The notes: generated by a model from the letters alone, not told the origin. Counted from the first letter of the stretch, positions 17,117 to 26,292 are shown. The stretch: 64,000 nt of DNA from Endozoicomonas sp. SCSIO W0465 (GCF_023716865.1 NZ_CP092417.1:1032001-1096000); one strand, 5' to 3'. Made by a program: numbers and translations.

Positions 17117-17947
17117 ATGAAACTTTCAATTCATGAGTTATTGAATGCCATGTGGCAGGATTACCTGGCACTCACCCCCGACGCCAAACCTATCCACCAG
17201 CTATTTGCTGACCTGAATCAAGGTACCGTGGTCAATGACCACATTGCCCTGCGCACCTTCAATCTCGACCAGGTATCTCTGGATAAAATAGCCAAACCAT
17301 TTCTTGATGCGGGATACCAGCCCGTGGATGATTATCACTTCCCGGCTAAAAAGCTCTATGCCAAATACTATCAGCATAACGATGATACCCTGCCCAAGGT
17401 GTTTATCAGTGAGCTGAAAGTTGAGGAGCTAAACGAACATTGTCGTGAAATTATTAAAGCGTTGGTAGCCCAGGTGTCTGAGGAGTCTGTGCGTCAACAG
17501 GGGTTCTGCTATTCCGGTCGCCCATGGCATGTTAGTCAGGAACAGTATCAAACGCTTGCCAGTGAGAGTGAGTATGCCTCCTGGGTGGCTGCCCATGGCT
17601 TTCGCCCCAATCACTTTACGGTATCCATTAACCACCTTTGCTTTAATCAGGCGCATTCACACCCGGATATGCAAAGCGTCAATCAACTGCTGCTGGATAA
17701 AGGTTATGAAATGAATACCAGTGGAGGGCTGATTAAAGGCTCCCCGGACGTCTTGCTGGAACAGTCCTCAACCCTGGCCAAAGAGGTCCCGGTAAACTTT
17801 ACGGACGGCACATTAACAATACCCGGCTGCTATTACGAGTTTGCCCTGCGCTACCCGATGCCCAACGGTCAACTCTACCAGGGGTTTGTGGCGGCTTCGG
17901 CGGATAAGATATTTGAGAGTACGGATGTGGTTCCGCAAGGGAAATGA
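17117..17947 (+). CDS. DUF1338 protein, 2-oxoadipate dioxygenase/decarboxylase-like
   Basis: The 276-residue protein carries the DUF1338 landmarks: VVNDHIALRTFNL (His metal ligand), LPKVFISELKVEEL, PNHFTVSINHL (second His) and PGCYYEFALRYP (Glu). The family includes HglS/YdcJ, a non-haem Fe enzyme that turns 2-oxoadipate into 2-hydroxyglutarate in lysine breakdown. Shorter members like this one are widespread and less studied. In some marine gammaproteobacteria a DUF1338 gene sits with the ast genes (from memory), and here it lies between astC and the rest of the ast genes, so a role in amino acid catabolism is plausible. An AGGAG-like site (ACGGAGAG) precedes the ATG. Confidence 0.82.
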   Translation: MKLSIHELLNAMWQDYLALTPDAKPIHQLFADLNQGTVVNDHIALRTFNLDQVSLDKIAKPFLDAGYQPVDDYHFPAKKLYAKYYQHNDDTLPKVFISELKVEELNEHCREIIKALVAQVSEESVRQQGFCYSGRPWHVSQEQYQTLASESEYASWVAAHGFRPNHFTVSINHLCFNQAHSHPDMQSVNQLLLDKGYEMNTSGGLIKGSPDVLLEQSSTLAKEVPVNFTDGTLTIPGCYYEFALRYPMPNGQLYQGFVAASADKIFESTDVVPQGK

Positions 17948-17956
17948 CAACATGGT

Positions 17957-18193
17957 ATGAATTCTTGTATTGATTCACCCCGTGGTGAGATCAGTCGACT
18001 GCTCAATAAATACCCGTATCTGAAAAGCCACCAGGATGAAGCAGTGGCAACCAGCTACCCTTACGCTAAACAACGTGCCATTAAACAGATGAATCAATAC
18101 CTGCCCCGTGAACAATGGCTCACCGACGCCAGTTTTCCTGAAACCTGTCCCTGGCCATGGGAACAACTGCTGGATGAGGATTGGCTACCCTGA
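17957..18193 (+). CDS. Small hypothetical protein, 78 aa
   Basis: This short frame begins 10 bases after the DUF1338 gene and so may be cotranscribed. The product begins MNSCIDSPRGEISRLLNKYP and ends in a Trp/Pro-rich acidic tail (CPWPWEQLLDEDW). No family is recognised, and there is no membrane segment or signal peptide. Its spacing and codon use support a real gene. Confidence 0.5.
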   Translation: MNSCIDSPRGEISRLLNKYPYLKSHQDEAVATSYPYAKQRAIKQMNQYLPREQWLTDASFPETCPWPWEQLLDEDWLP

Positions 18194-18247
18194 GCCGTCT
18201 GTGTGCCACTTTTATAATTTTTTGCCAGACAGACTGAGAACAAACCA

Positions 18248-18610
18248 ATGGACGACAAACTGTTTAACGACCTCATAGAAATCGGCATCAGCAAAGAAAC
18301 CGCCCATGCCGTCGCCGCCTCTCTCAGTCCTGACCATATCGCCACCCAACAAGACGTATTGCGGCTGGAAAAGCTGATTCTCGACTCACGCCTGTCCGCC
18401 AAAAAGGACATCATCCGGCTGGAGCAAGCCCTGAAAAAAGTGGACGTGGAATGGCGCAAAGCCATGGTGGAGCAACAGGCCAAATCCACCGAACTGTATG
18501 CCAAATGCACCGAACTGTACGCCAACAGCAACCGCCAGTTCATCATCACCTTTCTCGGCATGATGCTGACGGCGTGTGTGCTGTTTGCCATGAATTACTA
18601 TTTTCATTGA
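18248..18610 (+). CDS. Coiled-coil protein with C-terminal membrane anchor, 120 aa
   Basis: The protein begins MDDKLFNDLIEIGISKETAH, continues with a long charged helix (residues about 33-90, with LEKLILDSRLSAKKD and repeated CTELYAN segments) and ends in one membrane span (residues 96-117, FIITFLGMMLTACVLFAMNY). This build resembles the DUF1640/CCDC90-like coiled-coil group. Function is unknown. The ELYAKC/ELYANS pair suggests a small internal duplication. Confidence 0.65.
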   Translation: MDDKLFNDLIEIGISKETAHAVAASLSPDHIATQQDVLRLEKLILDSRLSAKKDIIRLEQALKKVDVEWRKAMVEQQAKSTELYAKCTELYANSNRQFIITFLGMMLTACVLFAMNYYFH

Positions 18611-18625
18611 GGTGGCAGGCTCCTT

Positions 18626-18936
18626 ATTTTAGCGCCAGGAAGTCGGACAGTGCGTTGCTCAACAGTGTTCGTTCTTCATCGGTCAGCACGGACAGGTCCA
18701 GCCCCCGGATTGACTACCACCGTACAGATGCCCGAACCGATCACTCCGGAGGCGTCCTGAACGTAAAAGGTGAACGGATCAACGCCGTAATACCGGGGAT
18801 TGGACAAATAGACCAACTCAGTGCCGCCATCGGTCAACGCCCCATTGGTAGGCTGATCAAAACTGGTAAACGACACTGCCTCCCCTTTTACACGTTGTGC
18901 CGCATCCGGATTCTCATCCGCGATGCAATCGACGAA
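18626..18936 (-). pseudogene. Remnant of a cadherin/Ig-like repeat adhesin
   Basis: Reading leftward from about 18936, an open stretch of about 85 residues matches one bacterial cadherin-like repeat: VSFTSFDQPTNGALTDGG, LVYLSNPRYYGVDPFTF, YVQDASG. Such repeats occur in tandem in large surface adhesins, so a lone repeat without start or signal sequence is a relic. It ends at a stop at 18676. In the next frame the bases down to 18626 encode LDLSVLTDEERTLLSNALSD, which looks like the tail of the same or another decayed gene after a frameshift. Confidence 0.5.
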
Positions 18937-18953
18937 ACGTATTTACGAAAGAA

Positions 18954-19187
18954 ATGCTGGATTGTGGGGGAATTAAAGGAAAAGCCCTCTTTTATGCTAC
19001 GCAGAGAGTACCGGGATCGGATAATTTTTTTACTGGGCTCTCTATGGAACTGTGGGAACCTGTCATACGAAAGTTAAGGGAGACAAGTGGCGAACCCACA
19101 ATGAAAATGAAGACATTGTATGAATTCTTCAGGCTTTGGACACGGAGAACTTTCTGTCTATACTTGTCCAATAACTTGACCAACTAA
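18954..19187 (+). CDS. Unassigned short frame, 77 aa
   Basis: This open frame begins MLDCGGIKGKALFYATQRVP and ends in a basic, aromatic tail just before the YefM gene. I recognise no family and there is no clear ribosome site. It lies in a decayed zone between the adhesin relic and the toxin-antitoxin pair, so it may be a fragment of an old mobile gene or a chance frame. Confidence 0.2.
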   Translation: MLDCGGIKGKALFYATQRVPGSDNFFTGLSMELWEPVIRKLRETSGEPTMKMKTLYEFFRLWTRRTFCLYLSNNLTN

Positions 19188-19197
19188 CGGATTAATT

Positions 19198-19455
19198 ATG
19201 AAAGTAGTCTCTTACTCTGAAGCCCGGAACAACTTGAAGTCACTGCTTGACCAGGTGGCGGAAGACGCCAGTGAAACCATCATTCATCGTCGTGACGGTC
19301 AGGATGCCGTGCTCATGTCACTGGCAAGCTACAACAGCCTGATGGAAACCCTGCATCTGATGTCATCCCCTGCCAACGCCAAACACTTGAACGACTCCAT
19401 TGAACAAATCAGGGGCGGTCAGATCGTTGACAAGGGCCTGCTCGATGACCAGTAA
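19198..19455 (+). CDS. yefM: YefM-family antitoxin
   Basis: The 85-residue antitoxin begins MKVVSYSEARNNLKSLLDQV, the classic Phd/YefM N-terminal fold. IIHRRDGQDAVLMSLASYNSLMETLHLM follows. Then comes a disordered toxin-binding tail (NAKHLNDSIEQIRGGQ). It binds and neutralises YoeB and represses the operon. The stop codon overlaps the start of the toxin gene by 11 bases. Confidence 0.93.
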   Translation: MKVVSYSEARNNLKSLLDQVAEDASETIIHRRDGQDAVLMSLASYNSLMETLHLMSSPANAKHLNDSIEQIRGGQIVDKGLLDDQ

Positions 19456-19714
19456 ACAGAGGCATCTCTGTTGGTCACACAACGCCTGGAACGATTATCT
19501 GTACTGGCAGGAACAGGACAGAAAAACCTTGAAACGCATCAACAAATTAATCACTGAGTGTCTGCGGGACCCGTTTAGCGGCCTTGGCAAGCCCGAACCT
19601 CTGAAAGGCAATTGGCAAGGCTTCTGGTCAAGACGCATCAGCGATGAACACCGACTGATCTACCAGCCTTCCGATACTCATCTGACCATTGCCGCCTGTC
19701 GTTTCCATTACTAG
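19445..19714 (+). CDS. yoeB: YoeB-family mRNA interferase toxin
   Basis: The 89-residue toxin starts at ATG 19445 inside the antitoxin gene. It shows the family pattern WNDYLYWQEQDRKTLKRINKLI, DPFSGLGKPEPLKGNWQGFWSRRI, DEHRLIYQ and the C-terminal AACRFHY. Glu (QEQD region), Arg, His and the terminal Tyr form the RNase site. YoeB cuts ribosome-bound mRNA. All expected catalytic positions are present. The 3' end overlaps the convergent Uma2-type gene. Confidence 0.93.
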   Translation: MTSKQRHLCWSHNAWNDYLYWQEQDRKTLKRINKLITECLRDPFSGLGKPEPLKGNWQGFWSRRISDEHRLIYQPSDTHLTIAACRFHY

Positions 19715-20278
19715 CCCCCCAATAACATCCCGGTAGATATCCGCAACAGGAAATTCAAGCTCTACCGAATTCAATACCAGCAGATCACCCTTTTTCAGCT
19801 GGGTTAACTGCCACTGCTCGCCAGAGCGACGGTAAAGATCCACCAGCATATCCTGCTGATCCACCAGCAGGTACTCTTCCAGACTGGCAATTTGCGTATA
19901 GACAGCCAGCTTGCCCAAACGATCATACTGCTCGGTACTGGGCGACAGTACCTCAATAATCAGCTTAGGGGCTTCCTCTACATAGGGGTCTTTTGAAGTT
20001 TCATCAGAGGGGTGACTGCAAGTTACCATCATATCCGGGTAAAAGAACATGGTGTCATTCTTACCACCGGCGCGGACTTTCATATCGGAGGCAAAGACCT
20101 GGCAGGCTGTGCCCTGAAGCTGATTGCCCAGCAGCCTGGAGAGTGTCGACGTTAACAAGTTATGCCGCCGACTGGCACCGACCATGGCATAAACGTAACC
20201 ATTGACAAATTCGCGTTTAACCTCAGCTGTTTTCTCCGCTTCAAGGTACTCAGCGGCATTGATTGGGTAGGTTTTCAT
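19628..20278 (-). CDS. Uma2-type PD-(D/E)XK nuclease-fold protein
   Basis: From ATG 20278 the product is about 216 residues: KREFVNGYVYAMVGASRRHN, then FASDMKVRAGG, FFYPDMMVTC, KLIIEVLSPSTEQYDRLGKL and LEEYLLVDQ. These match the DUF820/Uma2 family, whose E-D-ExL residues form a restriction-like nuclease core of unknown role. The family usually ends near DIYRDVI, but here the frame runs on for about 30 codons antisense to the end of yoeB, so the native 3' end has probably been lost to a junction. An ISNCY-type element sits 72 bases upstream and may have removed the promoter. Confidence 0.75.
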   Translation of the reverse strand: MKTYPINAAEYLEAEKTAEVKREFVNGYVYAMVGASRRHNLLTSTLSRLLGNQLQGTACQVFASDMKVRAGGKNDTMFFYPDMMVTCSHPSDETSKDPYVEEAPKLIIEVLSPSTEQYDRLGKLAVYTQIASLEEYLLVDQQDMLVDLYRRSGEQWQLTQLKKGDLLVLNSVELEFPVADIYRDVIGGLVMETTGGNGQMSIGRLVDQSVFIADAS

Positions 20279-21298
20279 AAGTGGTTTCAGGGTCGTGCCT
20301 GATGGTGTGTTTATTATGTGGTATTCAGGATAGTTGGGGAATGGTAGGTAGTTCTCGTCCAAAAACACAACCAATTGAAAACTGTAGATTTTATCCTGAA
20401 AAATTAAGTGGAGCCCTACTGCTATCTGGCGACTAAACTTCCCAAGAGCAAGAAACATAAGGGATTGCCAAAAACAGAGGACTCCAAATGCGCAAAAAAC
20501 GCAACCCGCAGTGTAGTATGGAACTCCATTACGTACCTCATGAAATCTGCTCCCAGCTTTCCGGTATCTCGCAATGGCTTGACGCCCATCCACAGTTCAA
20601 TGACTGGATTTATGAGGACTTAAGTTCTGGTGATAAACAGAACACTGGGCGGAACGGACTATCAGCAGAATCCGTTCTTCGTGCGGCACTCCTGAAACAG
20701 TATTTGAATTGTGATTATGACTACTTGTCGTTTGTTTTGATGGACTCCATGCTCTTTCGAGACTTTTGTCGCCTCGAACCAAAACCAGCGCCCCAGTCGC
20801 TCCAGTTTGCATGGGCTCATCAGCCTTCTTACTGCATCTACATGGGAACGGATTAATAACTGTCAGCTAATGACCGCTAAAGATCAGGGTATTGAAAAAG
20901 GGCGCACTGTGGCTATTGACAGCACAGTCACCGAATCGGATATCAAACCTCCTTGCGACAGTGATCTTTTAGCCAGTTCCGTTAAAGAAATTTGTCGGCT
21001 GCTGGAACGGGACAAACACTGACAGCGACACCGCTTTATGAATATACCCATCACAACCGAGCCGTAAAAGATGGGCCAGAAAATGCATCTACGCTGGCAA
21101 AGAAGAGCGGCATCAGCATTATAAAAAACTGCTGCAGTTGACCCGAAAATCCCGGAAGGTACTTATCGAAGCTACTGTCACGCTAGCAAACGCCCGTCAG
21201 CAGGGGCAGTGTCTCCTGGCTGATGATGCCGACAAGTGGCAGGCCGATGTGGATCACCTGTTACCCCTGGTGGATGCAATAGTCTCCCAGACAGAGCG

Positions 21299-22796
21299 CT
21301 GTCTCTTGATCACAAATAGCTACCTTGTTCTATCATTTCTCACTGATAAAACAGGTCATGCTTCCACTTTCTCCTAAACCATGGTCAGAACTAACTTTTG
21401 GATGTGCTGATTTGGGCGATACTCGACGTACAAAACGACTTGTCAAAGTTGCTGCCGAGCTTTCAGCTCATACCGGTAATTCTTTGTCATCTTCATGCGA
21501 AGGTTATACCGCACTGGTAACTGGAGCTTACCGGCTGATTGAGAATGAGGCCGTAAAGCCTGAAGCAATAGCTGAGGCAGGCTTTCAGGCAACTGCCAAA
21601 ATAGCGAGACAGTCTCGCCTACTTCTGGCTCTCGAAGATACAACAACCCTGGGTTATAAACATGCTGTCAGATCCGAGCTTGGTGATCTTGGAGGTCCTG
21701 AAGGCTCTAAAACCAGAGGATTCCACGTCCACTCTGTCTTCTTGGTTGATGCGGATACAGAGCGAAGCATTGGGCTTATTGATCAAGAACGATGGGTTAG
21801 AGAGGACGTTCAGCGGGGGAAAAAGAACCAACGTCGTCAGCTACCTTACGAGGGAAAGGAAAGCTTTAAGTGGCAAAGAGCCTCTGAAAACACAGAACAA
21901 AGGATGGGGGGTAAAATGCCTGACATCATCAGTGTTTGCGACCGGGAGGCGGATATATACGAATATATGCACTACAAACTGGATAACCGACAGCGGTTTG
22001 TTGTAAGAGCTACACAAAACAGAATCCTGGTGGATGGCGAACTCTTATTATTTGATTCCTTAGCTCAGACTGAAGTGTTGGGGAAATATACGATAGTGGT
22101 TCCTCAAAAAGGAGGTAGAAAGAAGCGAAAGGCAACGCTGCAGGTCAAAAGAAAGAAGATGACAATACAGGCGCCGCAAAGGCCAGGCGGCAGGCCGGAA
22201 CCGGTAACTATGAATATTGTGTCGGCTGAAGAGATTGGCAATGACTCCGAAGACCGTTTGCACTGGGTACTATTGACAACTGAAGATATTGAAACATTCG
22301 AAGACTGTCGCTCTATCATTCGATTTTACGAGCTCCGATGGCGAATAGAAGAGTTCCATAAGGCTTGGAAATCGGGAGCAGGAGTAGAAAGGCTTCGTCT
22401 GCAATCTCCGGATAACATTGAACGACTTGCGGTCATATTAATGTTTGTCGCTGTCAGACTAATGCAAATCCGTGAAGCATTAATGTTACCGAATGACAGG
22501 CAGCACAAAGACAGAAAGCTTTGGAGTGAAAAAACACTCGCGAATGAGGTGGTCAGTGATGATGAATGGCAGGTTCTCTGGCTAACCTATGAAAAAAAAG
22601 CGTTGCCCGATAAGCCGCCAACAGTCACTTGGCTGCTTCAAACGATTGCTCGGCTTGGTGGTTGGGGTGATTCAAAGCATACAGGGCAGCCCGGCTGGTT
22701 AGTGGTATGGGAAGGCTGGGCGAAATTGCAGGATCGGGTAAAAACCTGGCAGATAGCCCGGCAGTTCAGCGCTGGAGAGATGTGATCAAGAGTCAG
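21299..22796 (+). mobile_element. IS50/Tn5-like insertion sequence, copy 1 (intact)
   Basis: The element is 1498 bp, beginning CTGTCTCTTGATCACAA and ending TGTGATCAAGAGTCAG, with a 9-bp duplication GACAGAGCG (21290-21298, 22797-22805). The outer 13 bases match the inside end of IS50 as I remember it (CTGTCTCTTGATCA). The 9-bp duplication is what Tn5 makes. A near-identical copy lies at 49267-50763. Confidence 0.93.
21358..22785 (+). CDS. IS50/Tn5-type transposase (IS4 family), 475 aa
   Basis: The 475-residue protein aligns by eye along its length with the Tn5 transposase: LGDTRRTKRLVKVAA, ALEDTTTLGYKH (first catalytic Asp), GFHVHSVFLVDA, SVCDREADIYEYM (second Asp), and YELRWRIEEFHKAWKSGAG (the YREK signature with the catalytic Glu). 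The start at ATG 21358 gives MLPLSPKPWSELTFGCADLG. A longer frame from TTG 21325 adds 11 residues not expected in the family. The frame is uninterrupted, so this copy can probably mobilise both itself and the broken copy at 49.3 kb. Confidence 0.93.
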   Translation: MLPLSPKPWSELTFGCADLGDTRRTKRLVKVAAELSAHTGNSLSSSCEGYTALVTGAYRLIENEAVKPEAIAEAGFQATAKIARQSRLLLALEDTTTLGYKHAVRSELGDLGGPEGSKTRGFHVHSVFLVDADTERSIGLIDQERWVREDVQRGKKNQRRQLPYEGKESFKWQRASENTEQRMGGKMPDIISVCDREADIYEYMHYKLDNRQRFVVRATQNRILVDGELLLFDSLAQTEVLGKYTIVVPQKGGRKKRKATLQVKRKKMTIQAPQRPGGRPEPVTMNIVSAEEIGNDSEDRLHWVLLTTEDIETFEDCRSIIRFYELRWRIEEFHKAWKSGAGVERLRLQSPDNIERLAVILMFVAVRLMQIREALMLPNDRQHKDRKLWSEKTLANEVVSDDEWQVLWLTYEKKALPDKPPTVTWLLQTIARLGGWGDSKHTGQPGWLVVWEGWAKLQDRVKTWQIARQFSAGEM

Positions 22797-23664
22797 GACA
22801 GAGCGCAGGGTCTTTAAGGGTGAAAAGGTGCCAGCCCAGGAAAAAGTGGTTAGCCTGTATGAACCCCATACGGATATCATCGTAAAAGACAGGCGGCAAG
22901 TACAGTATGGCCATAAACTGAACCTGGTTCAGGGAAAAAGTCGATTGATCCTGGACCTGGTTATTGAGGAAGGTAACCCAGCGGATTCGGACCAATTCAT
23001 TCCGATGATGGAAAGACAAAAAGAAATTTATGGTCGTGTACCTCGCCAGACAAGCGGTGACGGCGGATACGCGTGTCGCGCTAATTTGGAAAAAGCCAAG
23101 GCCATGGGAATCAGCGATGTAGCTTTTAATAAGAAGCGCGGACTTGAAGTCGAAGAGATGACTAAAAGTCAGTATGTGTATAAAACGCTCTTTCGCTTCC
23201 GGGCAGGTATTGAAGCGGGAATTTCGTGGCTAAAGAGATGTTTTGGGCTATCACGTTGCCACTGCAAGGGTTCTGAGCGTTTTGATTCTCATTGCTGGTT
23301 ATCGGTGGTCTGTTACAACCTGGTGATTCTGGCCAGACACCCGGCACCATCCTGATAGCCACCTCCACGCTACATGAAAGTACCTTTCCAGCATGGTGGG
23401 AGGATGTTTTCTGCCTGCTTTTCGCGTTTTTCTCCAATATCCGTCCCAGATTAGAGAAAAAAAGGGAAGAGTTTTTGCGGCTCTCTGGAATTTCAGGAAA
23501 TATCAAAACGCACGTACAATCTAATTATGATTGCCTGATGCGTTTTTGGACGAGAACTAGGTAACAAGGAGGCAAATGATATCAAGTTGAATTCTTACTG
23601 AAATTGGTCCGCTGAACAGATAGACTACGCAGATTTTAAATTTTCTGATCTGTTTGGTGTCCCT

Positions 23665-24978
23665 ATGCGAGCCATATCAAAAGCAGAGCTTTTTCTGTTG
23701 GTTGCTTTCTTTTTTGTGCTGCCAATGTACGAAGGCCCTAAAAACCTGTTGTTAGTGGCTTATATTATTAGCTGGTGTATGCAAAGCTGGAGAGCAAAGG
23801 ATTTTGGCGGCAAGCTTCGCTCTTGGGAATGGGTTCTTGTCCTGTTTCTTGCCGCAGGCTTTATCTCGGCCCACACCAATCCGTTTGGGTGGGATAAGCC
23901 AGTAAGCGGTGCACTGACTTTTGCCAAACTGATTATACCGGCACTGCTGATTTCAAGGACCAGTATCCCAACACCAAAAGTCACTCTTTTGGGATCATCA
24001 ATCGTATTGGGAACATTGATTGCAATACTTGAGTCCTGGTATGTCTGGAATCGAGATGGCGGCGAATATCCAGAACTCCACTCGGTTGGACATGTTAATC
24101 AGTCAGCGTTGTATATTGCCATTGCTTTTGGTGTATCTCTGTCATTGTTCATGTTTCAGAAAGGCTGGATAAAAGGACTATCTGCCATTGCCACTCTGTT
24201 CTTTGCCATTGCCATGGTTCCCACCATCTCAATTACCGCTGTTGCTGTTATTGCGGCAATGGCTATTGCCGCTATTTTTATGCAGTTCCGGCCTGACCGG
24301 AAACACCTGACCCTGCTCACTGCGAGCGTGGTTATTATCGGGATTTCGCTCTTTGTCGCCAGCAACCATATTCCCAAGGTAAATAGTTTTAAGGCTAATA
24401 TCGCCTATCATATGCAAGGCGGTGATACCGGCAGCTCATTCCTGAGCAAGCGGGATGTCATTTTTAACTCCGTTATTTATGTTCTTTCTGACTTCCCGAT
24501 GTTTGGTGCGGGCGACCGTCATTTTGACATTGCCACCAGTGAAGAGTATATGGAGTCTGTTGCTGCACAACGGGGAACTCCATACGAGTCTGAGCGTTTT
24601 TTCCATACCAACCATGGTCATAACATGGTCGCTTCCGTTCTGTTGAATCGGGGGTATGTTGGATTGTTTCTGATGCTCGCTTTTATCCTGATAGCCGCCT
24701 GGAAGCATCTGCAGTGGCTTATTCAATATTACTCTGAGCGGAAACTGGAGCTTGAACCGGTCATCGGTATTATGACAGGCATATACATCATTGTTGGAGG
24801 TATGGGCAACTCAACCCTCTATGTTGAACATGGTCAATTAGCATTCTGTCTGATCGGGCTTTCCATGGGATACCTGCAGAGAAAGACCAATCGAAAATTG
24901 ATTGATGCTCAGACTTATTCTATTTCTGAGCACTCAATAAAAAAGTCCAGCCGGAATTCAGAGGATCATGTGCTCTAG
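23665..24978 (+). CDS. O-antigen ligase-like membrane protein (WaaL/Wzy family)
   Basis: The 437-residue protein has about 11-12 hydrophobic segments and one large soluble loop (about residues 240-330) holding SSFLSKRDVIFNSVIYVLSD and HTNHGHNMVASVLLNRGYVG. The H-N(H)-xxL-x-(R/G)-G pattern after a big periplasmic loop is the mark of WaaL/Wzy polymerase-ligase proteins, which join O-antigen or other glycans to lipid A-core in the periplasm. Ligase versus polymerase cannot be told by eye; the neighbouring core glycosyltransferases favour ligase. The frame stays open for 42 codons beyond its TAG stop. Confidence 0.8.
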   Translation: MRAISKAELFLLVAFFFVLPMYEGPKNLLLVAYIISWCMQSWRAKDFGGKLRSWEWVLVLFLAAGFISAHTNPFGWDKPVSGALTFAKLIIPALLISRTSIPTPKVTLLGSSIVLGTLIAILESWYVWNRDGGEYPELHSVGHVNQSALYIAIAFGVSLSLFMFQKGWIKGLSAIATLFFAIAMVPTISITAVAVIAAMAIAAIFMQFRPDRKHLTLLTASVVIIGISLFVASNHIPKVNSFKANIAYHMQGGDTGSSFLSKRDVIFNSVIYVLSDFPMFGAGDRHFDIATSEEYMESVAAQRGTPYESERFFHTNHGHNMVASVLLNRGYVGLFLMLAFILIAAWKHLQWLIQYYSERKLELEPVIGIMTGIYIIVGGMGNSTLYVEHGQLAFCLIGLSMGYLQRKTNRKLIDAQTYSISEHSIKKSSRNSEDHVL

Positions 24979-25126
24979 CATGAAGAAAACCATAAGCTGG
25001 TGGCAAAAAGGCTGTTTTCTGCTGGCGTTACAATTGCCATTGATCTTGACTCAAGCTTGAAAGCCATGAAGATAGTTTTGAATCTGTTATGGGTGCCTTT
25101 ATGGTGAAAAAAGCAAGGCTTTGCGT

Positions 25127-26260
25127 ATGAAAATTCTGGTGACCAAGTTTCGTAATCTCGGTGATGTTTTACTATCAACACCACTGTTTGCCAGCTTGAA
25201 AGCAATCTACCCAGACTCGGAGCTTCATGTTTCCGTTAACGATTTCTGTACTCAAGTAGTAGCCGATAATCCCCATGTGGATAAGGTGATTCCCTATTCC
25301 AGAGGCAAGAAAAGCGAGCAAACCTTCTGGCAGCGTATTCGCACGGAAATTGAGTTTTACTGGCAGTTCAAAGGACAGTACGACCTCGTTATTAACCTTA
25401 CGGAAGGGGATCGTGGTTGTATCATCAGTGCTCTTTCGGGTGCATCCCGGCGAATGGGGTACATTAAAAAGCCAACATTGATCAACCGGCTTGCTCGTTT
25501 TGATACGGCATTCAATAGCCAGCAACGTATTCCTACGGTTCAGAAAGACCTGCAATTTGCTGAGGCCATCGATTCCCGAAAAGTAATAAAGAAAGTCACC
25601 TTAGGCTGGCGGAAAGATCATGAAAAAATGGTCGATGAACTGTTGTCTAGACTAGGGCTAAATGATGGCTTTGTGGTCGTTCACCCGGTATCACGATGGA
25701 TGTACAAGTGTTGGGACTCGGCCAAAGTTGCTCAATGTATCGACCACATCCAGGAAAAATGGCAAAAGCTGGTTCTTTTAACAACCTCCTCCGATCCTGA
25801 AGAGATCCAAATGGCAAATGAAATTGCCAGCCACTGCCAGCAAAAGCCTCTCCAACTGCCACAACCAGTTAACCTGCAGGCTTACGCCTACCTCACTTCT
25901 AAAGCTTGTATGTTTTTTGGCATTGACTCAGCTCCCATGCATATTGCTGCCTCTACAGATACACCTGTCATTGCACTTTTCGGAGCCAGTGAGCCAAATC
26001 TCTGGGGGCCTTGGGATAATGAACAGGGAAGTAACTACCGGCTGATGACCGGTGTTCAGCACAATGGTATTCACTGCGTCATATCGAATGAAAATATGGA
26101 GCTCTACTTTGATGGTGACAGAAAATTATCAAGAGGAATGATGGCGATATCACTTTCCCAAGTGATATCAAAGCTGGATAATGAACTGGAAAAGCTGTCA
26201 AACACTCGGCAGATACGCGATATCACAAATACTGTCGAGCTGACTCCTGGTGCAATATAA
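25127..26260 (+). CDS. Heptosyltransferase-like glycosyltransferase (GT9, WaaQ type)
   Basis: The protein (377 residues from ATG 25127) starts MKILVTKFRNLGDVLLSTPL, the GT9 nucleotide-sugar fold start with the RxLGDVLxSTP motif. It continues with SELHVSVNDFCTQVVADNP and has the C-terminal donor site in FFGIDSAPMHIAAS and IALFGASEPNLWGPW. This pattern is that of WaaQ/heptosyltransferase III, which adds a side-branch heptose to the LPS inner core. It is on the same strand after the ligase, and the next gene begins about 30 bases downstream. The start at TTG 25121 is less likely. Confidence 0.87.
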   Translation: MKILVTKFRNLGDVLLSTPLFASLKAIYPDSELHVSVNDFCTQVVADNPHVDKVIPYSRGKKSEQTFWQRIRTEIEFYWQFKGQYDLVINLTEGDRGCIISALSGASRRMGYIKKPTLINRLARFDTAFNSQQRIPTVQKDLQFAEAIDSRKVIKKVTLGWRKDHEKMVDELLSRLGLNDGFVVVHPVSRWMYKCWDSAKVAQCIDHIQEKWQKLVLLTTSSDPEEIQMANEIASHCQQKPLQLPQPVNLQAYAYLTSKACMFFGIDSAPMHIAASTDTPVIALFGASEPNLWGPWDNEQGSNYRLMTGVQHNGIHCVISNENMELYFDGDRKLSRGMMAISLSQVISKLDNELEKLSNTRQIRDITNTVELTPGAI

Positions 26261-26292
26261 GAGCCACATTTTTTTAACTCAGATACCTGATA

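Larger units (their letters stand above)
20488..23355 (+). pseudogene. ISNCY/IS1182-like transposase, decayed and interrupted
   Basis: Compared with copy 1, an extra A lies in the run at 20781-20784, a G is missing near 21010 and a C is missing near 21073. Each shifts the frame. An IS50-like element then splits the gene at 21298/22806. Remaining open pieces are 20488-20856, 20807-21022, 21138-21298 and 22828-23355. The last carries the GDGGYACRANLEKA and ISWLKRCFGLSRC catalytic regions. The gene cannot be functional. Confidence 0.92.
20350..23558 (+). mobile_element. ISNCY-type insertion sequence, copy 2, interrupted by an IS50-like element
   Basis: The ends are AGTTCTCGTCCAAAAAC and its complement, with a 4-bp duplication AGGT (20346-20349, 23559-23562). 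Without the inner IS50-like element and its 9-bp duplication, the length is 1702 bp, one less than copy 1. This agrees with the three 1-base differences found in the gene (one insertion, two deletions). It lies between the Uma2-type gene and the polysaccharide region. Confidence 0.9.

Noticed and set aside
18451..19077. A 208-codon frame across 18451-19077
   Set aside because: It overlaps the end of the coiled-coil gene and then runs through decayed DNA; composition changes along it and no motif was seen.
23559..23664. Gene between the ISNCY copy 2 and the ligase
   Set aside because: This short AT-rich stretch has no open frame of use. It is probably the native ligase leader.
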